A stretch of 64,000 nucleotides of DNA from Hermatobates lingyangjiaoensis (GCA_026182355.1 JAPFBL010000325.1:242501-306500), one strand, 5' to 3'. Counted from the first letter of the stretch, positions 1-12,120 are shown. The notes: generated by a model not told the origin, from the sequence alone. Translations and numbers: made by a program.

Positions 1-300
1 AAGTTTTCTAGGTTCAAAAATCAAATTATCATTGCTGCCGTTTCGGTTTTATTTTAAAACCTTTTTCATAGTAAGAATTTTTTTTCTAAGAAAATGAAAT
101 TTACATTTTTTACATTTTCTTAGTCAAAAAAATTCTTACTTCTACCTATGAAAAAGGTTTTCAAATTAAACCAAAACGTCGGCAATGAGAGTTTGATTTT
201 TGAACCTAGAAAATTGGACCGAATCCCGATTAGATAACACACGTATCTCTCAAACGTTCGATATATTATTGAATCTGTTATATATATATATATATTGCCA
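1..300. mobile_element. Foldback of Penelope-like terminal repeat, family F9
   Basis: Two inverted arms, about 5-110 and 115-240, end at a (TA)n tract (280-295). Each arm has the F9 hairpin: AAAGGTTTT pairing with AAAACC, then GAAACGTC or a near variant, then GGCAATGAG. The helix I bases TGCC/GGCA fit a hammerhead, but the core reads TATGAAA instead of CUGANGA. The same unit recurs at 17242, 24800, 26640, 26785, 27865 and 29755. Confidence 0.55.
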
Positions 301-369
301 ACAGGAAAACTATCCACAAAGGGCAACAATCATTTCACAGTAAACTAGAGACACAGAATAAGGATACGA

Positions 370-990
370 AAATACTTAAAGTCTCTAATTTTTATAAATT
401 TATTTATAATTTTATAATTTAAGATTATTATCTTTACAACCTGAAGACCTGACTCAGCTTTAAGTACAATGAAGTATTTAACTGGTAGTATTTGATAGAC
501 ACCTGGATTGTGTGTAGGTATAAAATGTTTGCTTAATATGTTATTTTTAAATAATGAATAATATTCCGCAGTTTATTTAGAAATAAATGGTTTATACAAG
601 CATTTGAAATATAAACTCTCTCATGTAAGTTATCAGTATTTTATCTGAAACAGAACTGCTGTATATGTCAACACACAATATTGCCAGTTAACAAACGACA
701 ACACTGTTGACTGTTTGGCAAATTGAAAATTGATGTGTAAATGTTTGTTATTTTTTCGTTGTTCATATTTCAACTGTTCTCTTCGATTTACCTCTCTCGC
801 GACTTTATATGAACTGGATACTTACAAAATATTTATACATTTATCGTTTAAAACATTTCGATTCATTTATGAAATCTATTTTTTCAAATTCCATAATATA
901 TTCCTCTGTATATATTATTCTTTGTGAATGGTAAAAGCACTGTGTTAATATCGCTAACTAATGATTATTTTCTTTCATTAGTTCCTATTA
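370..990. other. AT-rich stretch without a recognised feature
   Basis: No coding exon, RNA gene or clear repeat is seen. Short open frames here look like chance. Confidence 0.5.
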
Positions 991-999
991 CTGATAGTT

Positions 1000-1212
1000 G
1001 AGACCAGGGTAGCTCAGTGGCTTGTGTACTCGCCTCTGGACTGGTAGATCTCCGTGGTTCATTACAAGCTCTGGTCCTCAATTTTTTCACGCGGAAGGTG
1101 AATATGTTTGAACACTTTCCGAGCCTGTACGACGTCAGGATACTCATTAAAGATCCCTACTCTAAAAAAGCTTAAGGTGAACCACGTAAATTTAATACTC
1201 CAATGTAGAATT
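1000..1212 (+). mobile_element. tRNA-derived SINE
   Basis: A tRNA-like head has an A box (TAGCTCAGTGG, 1011-1021) and a decayed B box. It is followed by the family's central block (CCGAGCCTGTACGACGTCAGG, then CATTAAAGATCCC) and the tail ending near ATGTAGAA. The same body recurs about a dozen times in the window. Confidence 0.75.
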
Positions 1213-1319
1213 TTCATTTTGTGGTATCACAAATACTTATGCATATTCTCTCGTGGGACGGACTGTACAACCTAGCCTAAACCAACCTATTTCAGACAGT
1301 AATTCTATTATATTCTATT

Positions 1320-1440
1320 TTCAGGCATAGTTTCATTTTGATCCGTCAAACGTTATGGCTTGTATCGATCTCACAAGCTTTGAGATTGAATTATAAGTCA
1401 AAATATTTACATTTTATAGAAAAAAAATATTACCCATTGT
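1320..1440. repeat. Interspersed repeat, shared with 18485-18605
   Basis: The stretch starting TTTCAGGCATAGTTT and containing GGCTTGTATC and TCTCACAAGCTTT is repeated with moderate divergence at 18485-18605. In both places it lies upstream of the repeat annotated at 2165-2530 and 18650-19012. These may be parts of one larger element. Confidence 0.5.
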
Positions 1441-1611
1441 TTCAAAAACCTGAATATATTTTTCGCTTATTGCATTTGTAACCTTAAAGATAATTTTTCC
1501 CAGACCAAAATATACAAATACTACACAGAAACAATAAATTCCGGGAAATAACTATTTTAGAAGGCTATGAAATCAACAAACTAGTGAGCGATAATTCTTC
1601 TACTTGCCTCA

Positions 1612-1956
1612 ATGAGCAAATCCCCAAATGTACAACGTTTCTTAATTTATTTATATAAAAATAATAATAATAAAAAAAAAAAAAAAAAAGTTCTACTTCC
1701 TCCTTATACATATATTTGGTTTATATTTCGTTATAGCTCTGTGTGTTATTTTTTCAATATGTTTCCTACACTTAGTCTAAAAGAAAATGTAAAGGCTCAG
1801 CCTAACTTTAGAGAAAACTCTACCTGCTCTAATAAGAAACAGATGTACCCTATATACCCCCACCCATGTCCTTTCCATTTTCAGTCAGTCTCCATTTCCA
1901 TTCAGAGACCCTCACCCTTAGGTTCGTACTTTCTGCCTTATTTTATTTTATATTAA
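1612..1956 (+). other. Open frame of doubtful coding value
   Basis: A 114-aa frame contains a lysine/asparagine run coded by a poly-A and AAT stretch. No domain, signal peptide or splice context is recognised. It is followed directly by terminal-repeat sequence of ribozyme family F5, so it may be a decayed retroelement piece or chance. Confidence 0.2.
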
Positions 1957-2017
1957 TTTTTGTACTTATTTACTTTGTACTATAGATAACTCTCTGGTGT
2001 CATTGTATTTTTTTAGT

Positions 2018-2062
2018 TAATGCCTGAAGAAGAACACTACGTGTTCGAAACGCGTTGTTTAT
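2018..2062 (+). ncRNA. Hammerhead ribozyme motif, family F5
   Basis: Core CTGAAGA is at 2024-2030. Helix II is GAACAC / loop TAC / GTGTTC. GAA is at 2047-2049, the self-complementary ACGCGT of helix III at 2050-2055, and H17 = T at 2056. Helix I starts with a C-G pair. The terminal-repeat tail with the motif GAGTAAATACCACA follows at 2115-2150. Confidence 0.65.
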
Positions 2063-2164
2063 ATCATTAAAAGTTTTATATGTGGAGACCATTTCATTAG
2101 ATTTTTATCCTACAATGAGTAAATACCACATAATAACAGATTGCACTACATTAGACTTAAAGAT

Positions 2165-2530
2165 AAGGCCAACATTTCAAGCCTGTAGAATCAGCAGTTT
2201 AAGAGAAAAAAAAAGTTGTCTAAAAACAAGTTTTTGGCAAAAAAAGTGACTTCTCCGTCATGCATAATTCTTCCCAAACAATAGGTCTCATCTATACAAT
2301 GGGGCCCATTTCTGTGTAAAATATCAACTTGATCCATCAAAGATTCTGGACCTTAGCGTGGTAACAAGCAATGCTAACACACTCACCCACCTACCCACCC
2401 ACACACACACGGACATCATCGCAAAAAACTTCATAAAACGACTTCTGGGACCTGAAAGCATATAATTTCGTCAAAATCTCAAGATTGAATTTTTTCACGA
2501 TCACTATACTTTACTTATAGTAAAGTAATA
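2165..2530. repeat. Interspersed repeat R2 with internal CA-rich part
   Basis: It contains TTTTTGGCAAAA, GATCCATCAAAGATTCT, a short CA-rich stretch and CATAAAACGACTT. It ends at the palindrome CTTTACTTATAGTAAAG. A near-full second copy is at 18650-19012, with 3' parts at 3080-3198 and 5340-5400. On the minus strand two copies share a similar frame (KFDLKILTELYVFRSQKSF and variant), so a coding origin is possible. Confidence 0.55.
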
Positions 2531-2969
2531 ATTGGTCAAAGTTTTCGTAAATCATAGAAATAATTTATATATAGAGCATAAATGGGACACACAAATACTT
2601 GGTGATGGGTAAGTGATACACGGGTTGTAGGCTACGGTCTATCTATATAACGACAGATATGTCGCATACAAGCCACTGGGCTACTCTGGCGTCAGTATGG
2701 CATGTTAAAATTATCCAAAATAGTACAAACATTCAATGTATTTAAAAAAAAAAAAAAAATTGAGTGGCCTACACTCAACTTTGCTATAAGTAAACATAAT
2801 ATCATACTTCTTGGGTGTATAATATATAATGTTCCATTTAGGTATAATATAAATGTCTAAATTGGAGATGTTTATTAGTCTTTCATCCTAGAGGTAGTGC
2901 AGATAGTGATTGATCCACTTATCAATATATATGCTTTTTTTGTATAACCACCCACCCATCCACCCACCC

Positions 2970-3004
2970 ACAAACACACACAACGCACACACACACACAT
3001 ACAC

Positions 3005-3044
<40 letters not shown>

Positions 3045-3090
3045 CACACACACACTCTCACACACACACACACAAACACACGACATCATC
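2970..3090. repeat. (CA)n microsatellite
   Basis: CA dinucleotide run with scattered interruptions, inside a copy of repeat R2. Its open frames (Cys-Val or Thr-His runs) are low-complexity artefacts. Confidence 0.95.
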
Positions 3091-3198
3091 AAAAAAACTT
3101 TATAAAATGACTTCCGGGACCTCAAAACATGTAACTCTGTCAAAATCTCTAGGTAGAATTTTTTCATGATAACTATACTTTACTTATAGTAAAGTAAA
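3080..3198. repeat. 3' part of repeat R2
   Basis: It matches 2405-2530 and 18890-19012 from GACATCATC through the CTTTACTTATAGTAAAG palindrome. Confidence 0.6.
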
Positions 3199-3199
3199 A

Positions 3200-5110
3200 A
3201 TAGTACAAACAACTTACATATAAAACACAGATGGGACATGCAAATACAGAGTTACGGACTACGGTCTATCCGTAGAGACATATGTGACATTTTATAACAA
3301 AAAATTGTTGCATTTTTTATTATAAAATTATTACACTGTATTGATTCTAGGAAAAGACCCCCGGGGAAAAATACCCCTTAGAAAACAATTAAAGATAAAC
3401 TAACGCTAAATTTTTCTCATTATGTATGTATATAATTTATCATTTGGCAATATAAACCAAAGGAGTGGAAGGATTTTTAAGGGGTGATTTATCCCCCCCT
3501 TGGTTTTTTCCTCCGGGAGTTTTTCCTGGGAGGATTTTTTCCTGCACCGCACTTTATTATGTATTACATAATTCTTATAATTCCTTATATGTAATGTCAT
3601 TATTTTTAATTGATTTAACCATTATTTAATAAACGTAAGTTTTTTTATTTAGTTTTCAAATTAAAATTATGTTTACACTATTGCAGTTATGTTTTTGAAA
3701 GAAAATACGTTGTTCTAAGATGAAGCTTTGTGCAGTAGGAAGATACTTTAGCAACATATGGTTGGATAAACGCTAAATCATTTTCATCTTCTGCTACCCT
3801 GATATATTAATAACATCTGCAGCTGCGACAAACTATATATAAATCTTTAGAAGGCTTCAGCAAGATCAAAATATATCTACTGACTGTCCTTTGTTTAAAG
3901 CGACCAACATTCTCTAAGGCAGTATTTCAAGCTGTATAAATCTTTTAAGATATTATTGAAAAAATAAATTCGTTTAAAATTTGATACTTATAAGATATTA
4001 TTCTTTAATCAGAATATTTATGAAAGATAACAAACGGTACGAGGTATATTTCTTTATAATTGTACACATGATAGCTGATGTCTAAATTAGTTTCGCTGTG
4101 TTTTGATGAAAAATGGCTTTATGTTGGGTTAGTTTGCAGCGGCGGTCCATCGTACAAGGGAAAACATATAGGCCAGTTATTGGCTCTTTGTGAAACCTCA
4201 TTGTGAACATTCTAATATGGAGTCCTAAAACGCCCCTAGTGGGGCCATGCAGCCCTACTACAGGCTGCATTGACTTTAAATCCACAGGTTTATTGAACCA
4301 GGGGCTACAAAGGCCACTGACCTTACATGCAGCTGAGCAGGTTCAGTAGGACCATTGGTCCGTAGTTTGATCCAAAACTTTTAAAACAAGTCGGTACTAC
4401 GGTTGGCGGAGGCCCATGTAGGGTTTGCTCTTCAGCCCGCCTCAGAAGTCGGACTCGTAGTGACTGTTGGTTCTCACCCAAGTTGGATAAACCATCGTGG
4501 TCTCTGTGTGTCTACACAAGTGTCGCGTGACTCACGTAACTTGTGCATGTATGACAACGTAATTTGCGTATGTATGTAGCCTATATATAACTAAACAATT
4601 TAGTTTCGTTTGCGTAACTGTTACAGTGCTCAAAGTGCTCATGACAATACAGATATTGAGTTGGTCTAGCCTACATTAGGCCTAGTTTTAACTTTTAGTT
4701 CTGAATCAAATATTGAATGATTTTAGATCTAATTAAGATCTAATTACTTTATGGAGGTACTAATGTACTATAATTTTGAATAAAAATTACTGGAATTTCT
4801 ATTGAATTATTAATTATTGAAATAAATTCCTTGATTATAGTAATCTAAATATTGTTTATAAAATAGAGATTGTTTACAATTTGACTTTACCATTTATTAT
4901 AACTTTCTGGATTGATAACCTCTATCCGTTGAGAATGATAAAGGATAGATCAGATTATATCGTTTCATTTATGGTATAATTAATAACAATATTGACTGAA
5001 CGGGTTTAATCTTCATTATTGTTCACCCTAGATCTGAGATTTATTTTACTTGTTATAACAATAAGTATAAATTATGTCTGTTTGGCATAAGGGGAAATCA
5101 TATATATATA
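3200..5110. other. Gene-free stretch
   Basis: No gene is recognised. There is a short C/G-run block around 3350-3560 (CCCCCGGGG-type, partly self-complementary). The moderately GC-richer part at 4100-4560 has no convincing open frame. Confidence 0.4.
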
Positions 5111-5154
5111 TTTGAATTAAATTTAATAAATTACTTTATTTATAACAGTAAAGG

Positions 5155-5270
5155 ATATGGACACATACACACACACACATACATACACACACACACACTC
5201 ACACACACACACACACTCACACACACACACACACACACACAACACACACACACACACACACAACACACAC

Positions 5271-5330
<60 letters not shown>

Positions 5331-5331
5331 A
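5155..5331. repeat. (CA)n microsatellite
   Basis: A long interrupted CA run, followed directly by a fragment of the R2 tail (5340-5400). Confidence 0.95.
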
Positions 5332-5584
5332 ACATAATAAAAAAAAATGTCACAAAACGACTCTATTGATGTCCAAACATATAATTCAAAACATTTAATC
5401 ATAATTAAATTGATTCTTCCTGACTCCCATAATAGGTTTACTAACAGTAATCTTAAGCATAGGATACTCTAGTTTTTTTTAAAAAGTATTTATTTTTTTT
5501 GTTGTGTAAAATTTTGCCTTGTTTGATACTTGCTTATCCCCTTTGTTCTAATCATGATTAAATACTATGCAATAAAAAATTGCG

Positions 5585-5755
5585 TAGCTTATACATTTTT
5601 TAGTTATAATTTTTTTATCAATAATTTTTTATTCAAATATCTAACTTTAAAAACCCATATATTAGGCTAGGTTATAGTAGCAGTGACACAACACAACACA
5701 TATAGTCTGAACATTGAACATTATACATTGGGATTCTTTAATTTTGGCTAGTTTT
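5585..5755. repeat. Dispersed repeat, second copy at 7681-7850
   Basis: About 165 bp from ATACATTTTTTAG to TTTTGGCTAG recurs almost unchanged at 7681-7850, where it interrupts the TTATTGCC minisatellite. Here it lies beside a minus-strand SINE. Confidence 0.8.
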
Positions 5756-5767
5756 TTTCATTTTTTT

Positions 5768-6150
5768 TTATTGTTTAAACCTATCCACTAATGGATGATA
5801 AACGTCAGCCGTTTACCGGCTTTTTGCTTGATCGGTGATTCTGCAGATTCCACATTGGGAGTCCTAAATTTTGTCTAACTCAAGTGCATTTCGAGTAGGG
5901 ATCTAGTACATGGCATCGTACAGACTCGGGACCGACAGCTTTAACCTCGGGCACTTTGAAGTGATGCAAAGTGACTAAAGGGCAGTACGTTAGACTAGTC
6001 AGTCTGATTTGATTCTGGTAGAAATGGCTGAGAGGCTAAGGAACACATGTGAAGTCAAAACTGGTTTTGACGACATGCTCATATTTATTTATCTCCCAAG
6101 TGAAGAAAACGATGGCCAGAGGGGCTATTGAACCCTGAATCTACTACCTT
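5768..6150 (-). mobile_element. SINE, interrupted
   Basis: The SINE tail (CCTAAATTTTGTCTAACTC) and central block are at 5845-5950. The tRNA-like head with a B-box remnant (TTGAACCC) is near 6115-6150. About 110 bp of unrelated sequence between them (5955-6065) looks like an insertion. Confidence 0.65.
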
Positions 6151-6164
6151 CTTTTCCCAAAAAT

Positions 6165-6300
6165 AATCCTAATTAAAAAAAAATCTGAAAAATATAATTA
6201 ATTTACATGCTATTGAATTTTTAAGATAATTTTTTTCTGCAACAAAATATCCCTATAAATTCCTTGTATACCTCTACAGTTCGTTTTAAAGAATACACAA
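6165..6300. mobile_element. Fragment of the TIR element seen at 61901-62447
   Basis: TATCCCTATAAATTCCTTG and the following CTCTACAGTTCGTTTTAAAG match 62090-62135 with substitutions. No terminal inverted repeat is seen here. Confidence 0.35.
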
Positions 6301-6814
6301 TCACGTGTCAAAATTAATTCCTGAAATTGATAAATTAGAATTTATCTTAAAAATTCAATATAAAGGAGCGGTTTACACATAGTGATCATGCAGATACAAT
6401 GTTTGTGCATCTCAGTCTTGTATGTCTGATTATTACCTATAACTTAATAATATTTCGCTACTATACTATATATGCTATATACTATATTATACTACTTCTA
6501 AACTACCCCAGAAAATAAACCAGGAAGTAAGAGTGTCTTATTTGTAATAAAAGTGATAAATTGTGATAAATTGCTAAGTGGCAAGCACGTTACCACTGAG
6601 CAATCGTGGTCTGTAAACTCGTGTATTAAAAATTAAAAAAAAAAGTAATAATTACTGTTGACTAGCTATGAAATTTAAAAAGAAATGTATGATAAATAAT
6701 AAAAATATGTATAACAAATATAAAATACTTCTTGGTATGTGAATATGTTATTGGTAGTGTGGTATATTTTAAATTCAAGCTTAAAGTAAAACACTGATAA
6801 ATTCTAATTTCAGT

Positions 6815-6910
6815 TTGAATCATCGTCAGGAGAGAAATCAGAGGGGAAAACCAAGCGCACTGCTGCGGAGGTTCTTTGAGACATCACCATCACAAAATTA
6901 GAAACTGTGA
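6815..6910. ncRNA. Degenerate hammerhead-like motif
   Basis: On the minus strand a CTGACGA core (rc of 6830-6836) is followed by a weak helix II and GAAATTA, as in family F2. The 45 bp to the right hold F2-like sequence (AAAATTAGAAACTG) on the plus strand. Confidence 0.3.
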
Positions 6911-7094
6911 GTTTTTATTCTTTATATATCTATATTTATCTTGATCTTTGTCTAGATTAAATCTCCTATTAATAATATTTGTTTTTTTTACTTATTATTT
7001 AACTTATTTTACCTTTTTTTTTATATAATTTTTTATAGATAATTTAAATGATTTTTTTGAATTACTGTGACACACCTGTCATTATCAGGTCCGA

Positions 7095-7680
7095 AAAATA
7101 ATTATTGCCTTATTGCCATTATTGCCTTATTGCCATTATTGCCTTATTGCCATTATTGCCTTATTGCCATTATTGCCTTTATTGCCTTATTGCCATTATT
7201 GCCTTTATTGCCTTTATTGCCATTATTGCCATTATTGCCTTTATTGCTTTATTGCCATTATTGCCTTTATTGCCTTAATGCCATTATTGCCTTTATTGCC
7301 TTAATGCCATTATTGCCTTTATTGCTTTATTGTCATTATTGCCTTTATTAACTTAATGCCATTATTGCCTTTATTGCCTTAATGCCATTATTGCCTTTTT
7401 GTTTTATTGCCATTATTGCCTTTATTGCTTTATTGTCATTATTGCCTTTATTGCCTTAATGGCATTATTGCTTTATTGCCATTTTTGCCTTTATTGCTTT
7501 ATTGCCATTATTGCCTTTATTGCTTTATTGCCATTATTGTTTTTATTGCTTTATTGTCATTATTGCCTTTATTGCCTTAATGCCATTATTGCTTTATTTC
7601 CGTTATTGCCTTTATTGCTTTATTGCCATTATTGCCTTTATTGCCTTAATGCCATTATTGCCTTTATTGCCTTAATGCAA
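7095..7680. repeat. TTATTGCC-type minisatellite, part 1
   Basis: An irregular tandem array of 8-9 bp units (CATTATTGC, CTTTATTGC, CTTATTGC) forms a higher-order pattern of about 27-36 bp. Its Leu/Pro-rich and Ile/Ala-rich open frames are artefacts. Confidence 0.95.
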
Positions 7681-7860
7681 TATTATACATTTTTTAGTTA
7701 TAATTTTTTTATCAATAATTTTTTATTCAAATATCTAACTTTAAAAACCCATATATTAGGTTAGGTTATAGTAGCAGTGACACAACAGAACACATATAGT
7801 CTGAACATTGAACATTATACATTGGGATTCTTTAATTTTGGCTAGTTTTTAAAGCCATAA
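7681..7860. repeat. Dispersed repeat inside the minisatellite
   Basis: Second copy of the 5585-5755 segment. It splits the TTATTGCC array in two. Confidence 0.8.
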
Positions 7861-7867
7861 ATAAATA

Positions 7868-8097
7868 CAATTGCCTTTATTGCTTTATTGCCTTATTGCC
7901 ATTATTGCCTTTATTGTCTTATTGCCATTATTGCCATTATTGCCATTATTGCCATTATTGCCTTTATTGCCTTATTGTCATTATTGCCATTATTGCCATT
8001 ATTGTCATTATTGCCTTTATTGCTTTATAACCATTATTGCCTGATTGCCATTATTGCCTTTATTGCCTTATTGCCATTATTGCCTTTATTGCCTTAA
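7868..8097. repeat. TTATTGCC-type minisatellite, part 2
   Basis: Same unit as 7095-7680, with CATTATTGC units dominating its first third. Confidence 0.95.
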
Positions 8098-8164
8098 ATA
8101 AGATATCATTTTGATGATTAATCTGTTTATTTAATAAATTTTCTGTGTTTTTATGCTTATTTAT

Positions 8165-8472
8165 TTTTTTTTAATTGTTTAAAACGATTCCCTAGCGGGT
8201 TAAAAAAGTCACCCCTTTACGGTCTTTTTGTTTGATTAGTGACTCTACATTCTGAGTCCTAAATTTTATCTTAGTCAAATACATTCGAGTAGGGATTTTT
8301 AAAGAGTACCTGACATAGTATAGGCTCAGGACTGGCAGCTTAAGCCTCTCCGAGGGACGACATACTCAGATTTATTCACCTCCCGCGTGAATAAATCGAG
8401 GGCCAGGTGAGGATCGAACCCTGGACCTACCAGTTCAGAGAAGAGTGCGTTAACCACTTAGCTAACCTGACT
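8165..8472 (-). mobile_element. tRNA-derived SINE, nearly full length
   Basis: On the minus strand the head reads GTCAGGTTAGCTAAGTGG. The B box GGTTCGATCC is the reverse complement of sequence near 8410. It is followed by the TGAATAAATC block, the central block and a TAAACAATT-type tail at 8170-8185. Confidence 0.8.
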
Positions 8473-8474
8473 TC

Positions 8475-9770
8475 ATTCTTATTTATTTCAAGTGCCTCTA
8501 TTATATTTAATCTTTGTCTTTATATCCTGTTTTTGTTTAAGTCACAGAATTTAAATATCTTTTGCTTTAAGTGCATGTTTATTTAAATGATTAGCCTTGT
8601 TTAACTTGTCTGAATTATTTAAGTAATCTTTAAAGAGTTCTTTAAACTGCTGTTTTAATGTTCTTATAGTTTATAGAGTTCGATGATCAGTTATTTGGCA
8701 ATGAGTAATCGGGAACAATCAGTTATCCGGCATTAAATTTAACTACTGGCCACTAGAATTTGGTGGTGTTGTTTCCGGCGTAAACAAATCAAAGGCGGTT
8801 TATTGAAACACTTGCAATTTTTTTCTACGTGATTTTTAAGCTTTATTTGTATAAAACAAAAAAAATTCTATCATGGATCATGGCTCAATTGAAATAATGA
8901 AGTGAAACATGAACATAAGTAATGTAAATATTAGAAAAGGTAAAACTTTTGAAAAAAAACCTTATCAAGATAAGGTGGGATGAAAGGAGAGGATTTGGGA
9001 AGTTGGAAAGATTGTGAAACGAAGGCGGTCAGACCCAGCCCCTAGTCACCTCCTCCTCTTTCGTTTGTCTCTGCATATAGCAGGGGTTAACAGGGTAATC
9101 TCGTGAAGGCCGAAAGTCGGAGTTTAGATGGTATCGGTCTATTTCCTCTCTTTAGCTTTAGAATGTTTCCCAAATTATTTGTAAAAATGATGCTATCTTA
9201 GATTATTTCTCAGATTGTTTAAACAAATCCAGCAATCAATGTGTTTGTTGATTTCTCTGAATCTTGATTAAAACTGTTTTAGATTCTTGATTTCAACCCT
9301 CGAGGCTCACTCAATTTCTTTCACTCAAAAAAAAAACTGTTAAAAGATCCATTTTGTTTTTTATTTTTTTTTTAGAAAAAAAAGAAAGCCCTCTTCAGTG
9401 TTTGCGGTTTCTTTTTCTACAAAGAAGGGAGGGGGGGAGATATTTCCTTTAGACAAAAGGAAACAATTGGTATGACAGATGTTTTCATTTCTTGGGGGAA
9501 CAAGTCCCCCCCTCCCCCACCATGCCACTCTCTCTGAAAAGCAACACAATAGGCCGATTGCTTGCAAACAAAGTGGCCTTTTCCAGATATAAAACAATAC
9601 TTGGATCTTTCTAAGACAAATTTATCTCTTGTATTTTTTTTAAAGGTTTTGGTCTGTTTTTTTTTTAATGATGTAGACTTTTTTTTTTTAAAAACAAGCT
9701 AAAACATAGTTTGGCAACAATACATATTACGTGTGCATGGCGCAAGTGTATACCAATAGATTTAAATATC
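8475..9770. other. Gene-free stretch
   Basis: No gene is recognised. Poly-T and poly-A runs and a short G/C-run patch (9428-9525) are present. The 78-aa minus-strand frame at 9361-9597 has no recognisable domain. Confidence 0.4.
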
Positions 9771-10417
9771 GGAAATACCGCTTTCTTTGTGTTCTAATAC
9801 TACAGGGGTTCTCAATGGGGTGGAATTCACCCTCAAACAGTGAATTTTAGGTTTCCAGGATGTGAAACATCCAGGATATCGGAAATAACGCTTTCTTTGT
9901 ATTCTAATAGTACAGGGGTTCCCAATGGGGTGAAATTCACCCTCAAACAGTGAATTTTAGGTTTCCAGGATGTGAAACATCCAGGATATCGGAAATAACG
10001 CTTTCTTTGTGTTCTAATAGTACAGGGGTTCCCAATGGGGTGAAATTCACCCTCAAACAGTGAATTTTAGGTTTCCAGGATGTGAAACATCCAGGATATT
10101 GGAAATAACGCTTTCTTTGTATTCTAATAGTACAGGGGTTCTCAATGGGGTGTAATTTACCCTCAAACAGTGAATTTTAGGTTTCCAGGATGTGAAACAT
10201 CCAGGATATCGGAAATAACGCTTTCTTTGTATTCTAATAGTACAGGGGTTCTCAATGGGGTGAAATTCACCCTCAAACAGTGAATTTTAGGTTTCCAGGA
10301 TGTGAAACATCGAGGATATCGGAAATAACGATTTCTTTGTATTCTAATAGTACAGGGGTTCTCAATGGGGTAAAATTCACCCTCAAACAGTGAATTTTAG
10401 GTTTCCAGGATGTGAAT
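9771..10417. repeat. 110-bp tandem array, six units
   Basis: Units start at 9771, 9881, 9991, 10101, 10211 and 10321, each with GGAAATAACGCTTTCTTTG and CCTCAAACAGTGAATTTTAG. The spacing is exactly 110 bp and the units differ by a few substitutions. The last unit is cut short near 10417. No ribozyme core or open frame is found in it. Confidence 0.95.
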
Positions 10418-10419
10418 AA

Positions 10420-11540
10420 TTGTGACTACAGTAAGCTTACAGTGTGAGAACATCAATTATAGATTTTTTCCATTTTAATTCTAAATTAAAAAATACTAAA
10501 TTAATTGAATTAATATTTTTTATGTATCCATCAATATTTTTAATAAGAATTTAATTTATAAAACTCATTAATGGTGCAATCTGTTATAGTGTGGTATCTA
10601 CTCATATTGGGGAAAGTATTATGTCTCTCCACAAAAAGATTTATATGGTCCAAGTGTTTTATATAGATTCTTAACATGAATCAAGATATATAGACAATAA
10701 GTATATTTGATAAAACAAAATATCATTTAATAGTACAAACAAATCATTTATTTTATTACAAAAATAAATGAAACATTAATTCAAGGGATGTAAACGATCA
10801 AACATATTTAAAACTAACAAAACCTGTAGATTGAAATATTTCATTTATTTTACCCAACATAAAATAACATTAATGAAAGGAATTTGTCTTTAATATTGCC
10901 TTAGAACATTCGAATTTAAGCTGATATTTGTGTTGAGATATGTATTCCCAAAATTATTCATTTTAAACCTCTAATTTAATAGTTTATTACATTACTTACT
11001 TACAATATTACAATACTTTCGGAGTTTCATAATCTGTTTATTGCTTCAGTTCTAAATAGATTGTTAAATCAAAACGTTGGCCTTGAATTGATTTGAACAA
11101 GGAAAACTGACCGATTCCTGATATAAAACAAAAAGAATTGTTTTATATATATGTATAACAAGAATTAACACTAAATACGTGAATTAAAAAAAAAACATCG
11201 TCTAAACATGATAAGATTTCCAAAAATGGGTCTAAGATCTTTCGTAGACAAACTCGTAGTTTATTCTATAACATGAATAGATTTTGCATCTGGAATCATT
11301 AATTTTACTTACATTGATTTTTATTACATTAATTTCCTTTCTTTTTAAAGCCATTTTTTTGTAAAGTAGTATATTTATTCATTGTTTCCTTTAACATTTA
11401 TTTGAATAATTCGTCATGAATTAGAATTAACAGTATTCCAATTTTCACTTGGGTGCAAACATTTAAACAAGAACACCAGAGTTTCATAAGTATATAGATT
11501 ATATTGATAAAAGTATCGATGTTTTATGTAGATTATAGAT
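10420..11540. other. AT-rich stretch with a terminal-repeat end
   Basis: Positions 10570-10650 hold the F5 terminal-repeat end (GTGCAATCTGTTATAGTGTGG, minus orientation). The rest has no recognised feature. Confidence 0.4.
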
Positions 11541-11590
11541 GTAACCTGAAGATGAGCGCTTTGTGTTCGAAACGCATTGACGTTTGAAAC
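11541..11590 (+). ncRNA. Hammerhead ribozyme motif, family F5
   Basis: Core CTGAAGA is at 11546-11552. Helix II is GAGCGC/GTGTTC with two G-U pairs. GAA is followed by ACGCAT, one mismatch from the palindrome ACGCGT. Confidence 0.55.
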
Positions 11591-11689
11591 TGAACGCCTA
11601 TATCACTCTTATAGTTTATTCATTTAATAAACACAAATTTTGTGTCCATATTCCAATCGAAGAATTATAGAAAAGATAACACAATTGTA

Positions 11690-12120
11690 TTAATAGAATG
11701 AATGACTTTATTTGTGAATAGTGCGAAAGATGTGATATTTGTAAAAAAAAATATAGCTTTAAGAAGTCACATAGTGAAATTGAATTATTATCACAGTTAG
11801 GAGCAGCCAAAAAACCTTTTAAGATTGTGTCATTAGATAGAATTGGGAGGGATAGATCTCCTGAAAGATATCGTCATCCATTGGAGAGCTTTATCTCTAA
11901 ATCTATTACCATTTTACTAAATTGACATTTACTTTGTCATTCTTAGGACAAAAAAATCAAAGATTTGATTAGATTTCTTTAAACTTATTTGTGACAAAGA
12001 ATAAAATTAAAATTTAACTTGCCAATCAAGTATATAATAACCAAATGTCAAATCCAAACAGTTTGAAGCTTTTATCAGGGAAAATAATATAGCTATCTCA
12101 TTTTTACTACAGGAGACTGG
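11690..12120 (+). pseudogene. Degenerate integrase-core remnant (LTR-retrotransposon type)
   Basis: Translation with several frame changes and stops gives pieces resembling a DDE integrase core: a zinc-finger-like Cys pair, then a PFKIVSLD-type first-Asp region near 11815, and a FIRENN-type region near 12070 where the catalytic Glu is expected. The second Asp position appears to be Asn. It is clearly broken. Its exact superfamily cannot be told from this piece. Confidence 0.4.

Noticed and set aside
7067..8097. Leu/Pro-rich open frames
   Set aside because: They follow the TTATTGCC minisatellite and change frame with its irregular units.
9771..10417. CRISPR array or tandem retrozyme
   Set aside because: The units abut without spacers, and neither strand has a CUGANGA/GAAA hammerhead layout. 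CRISPR is not expected in animal DNA.
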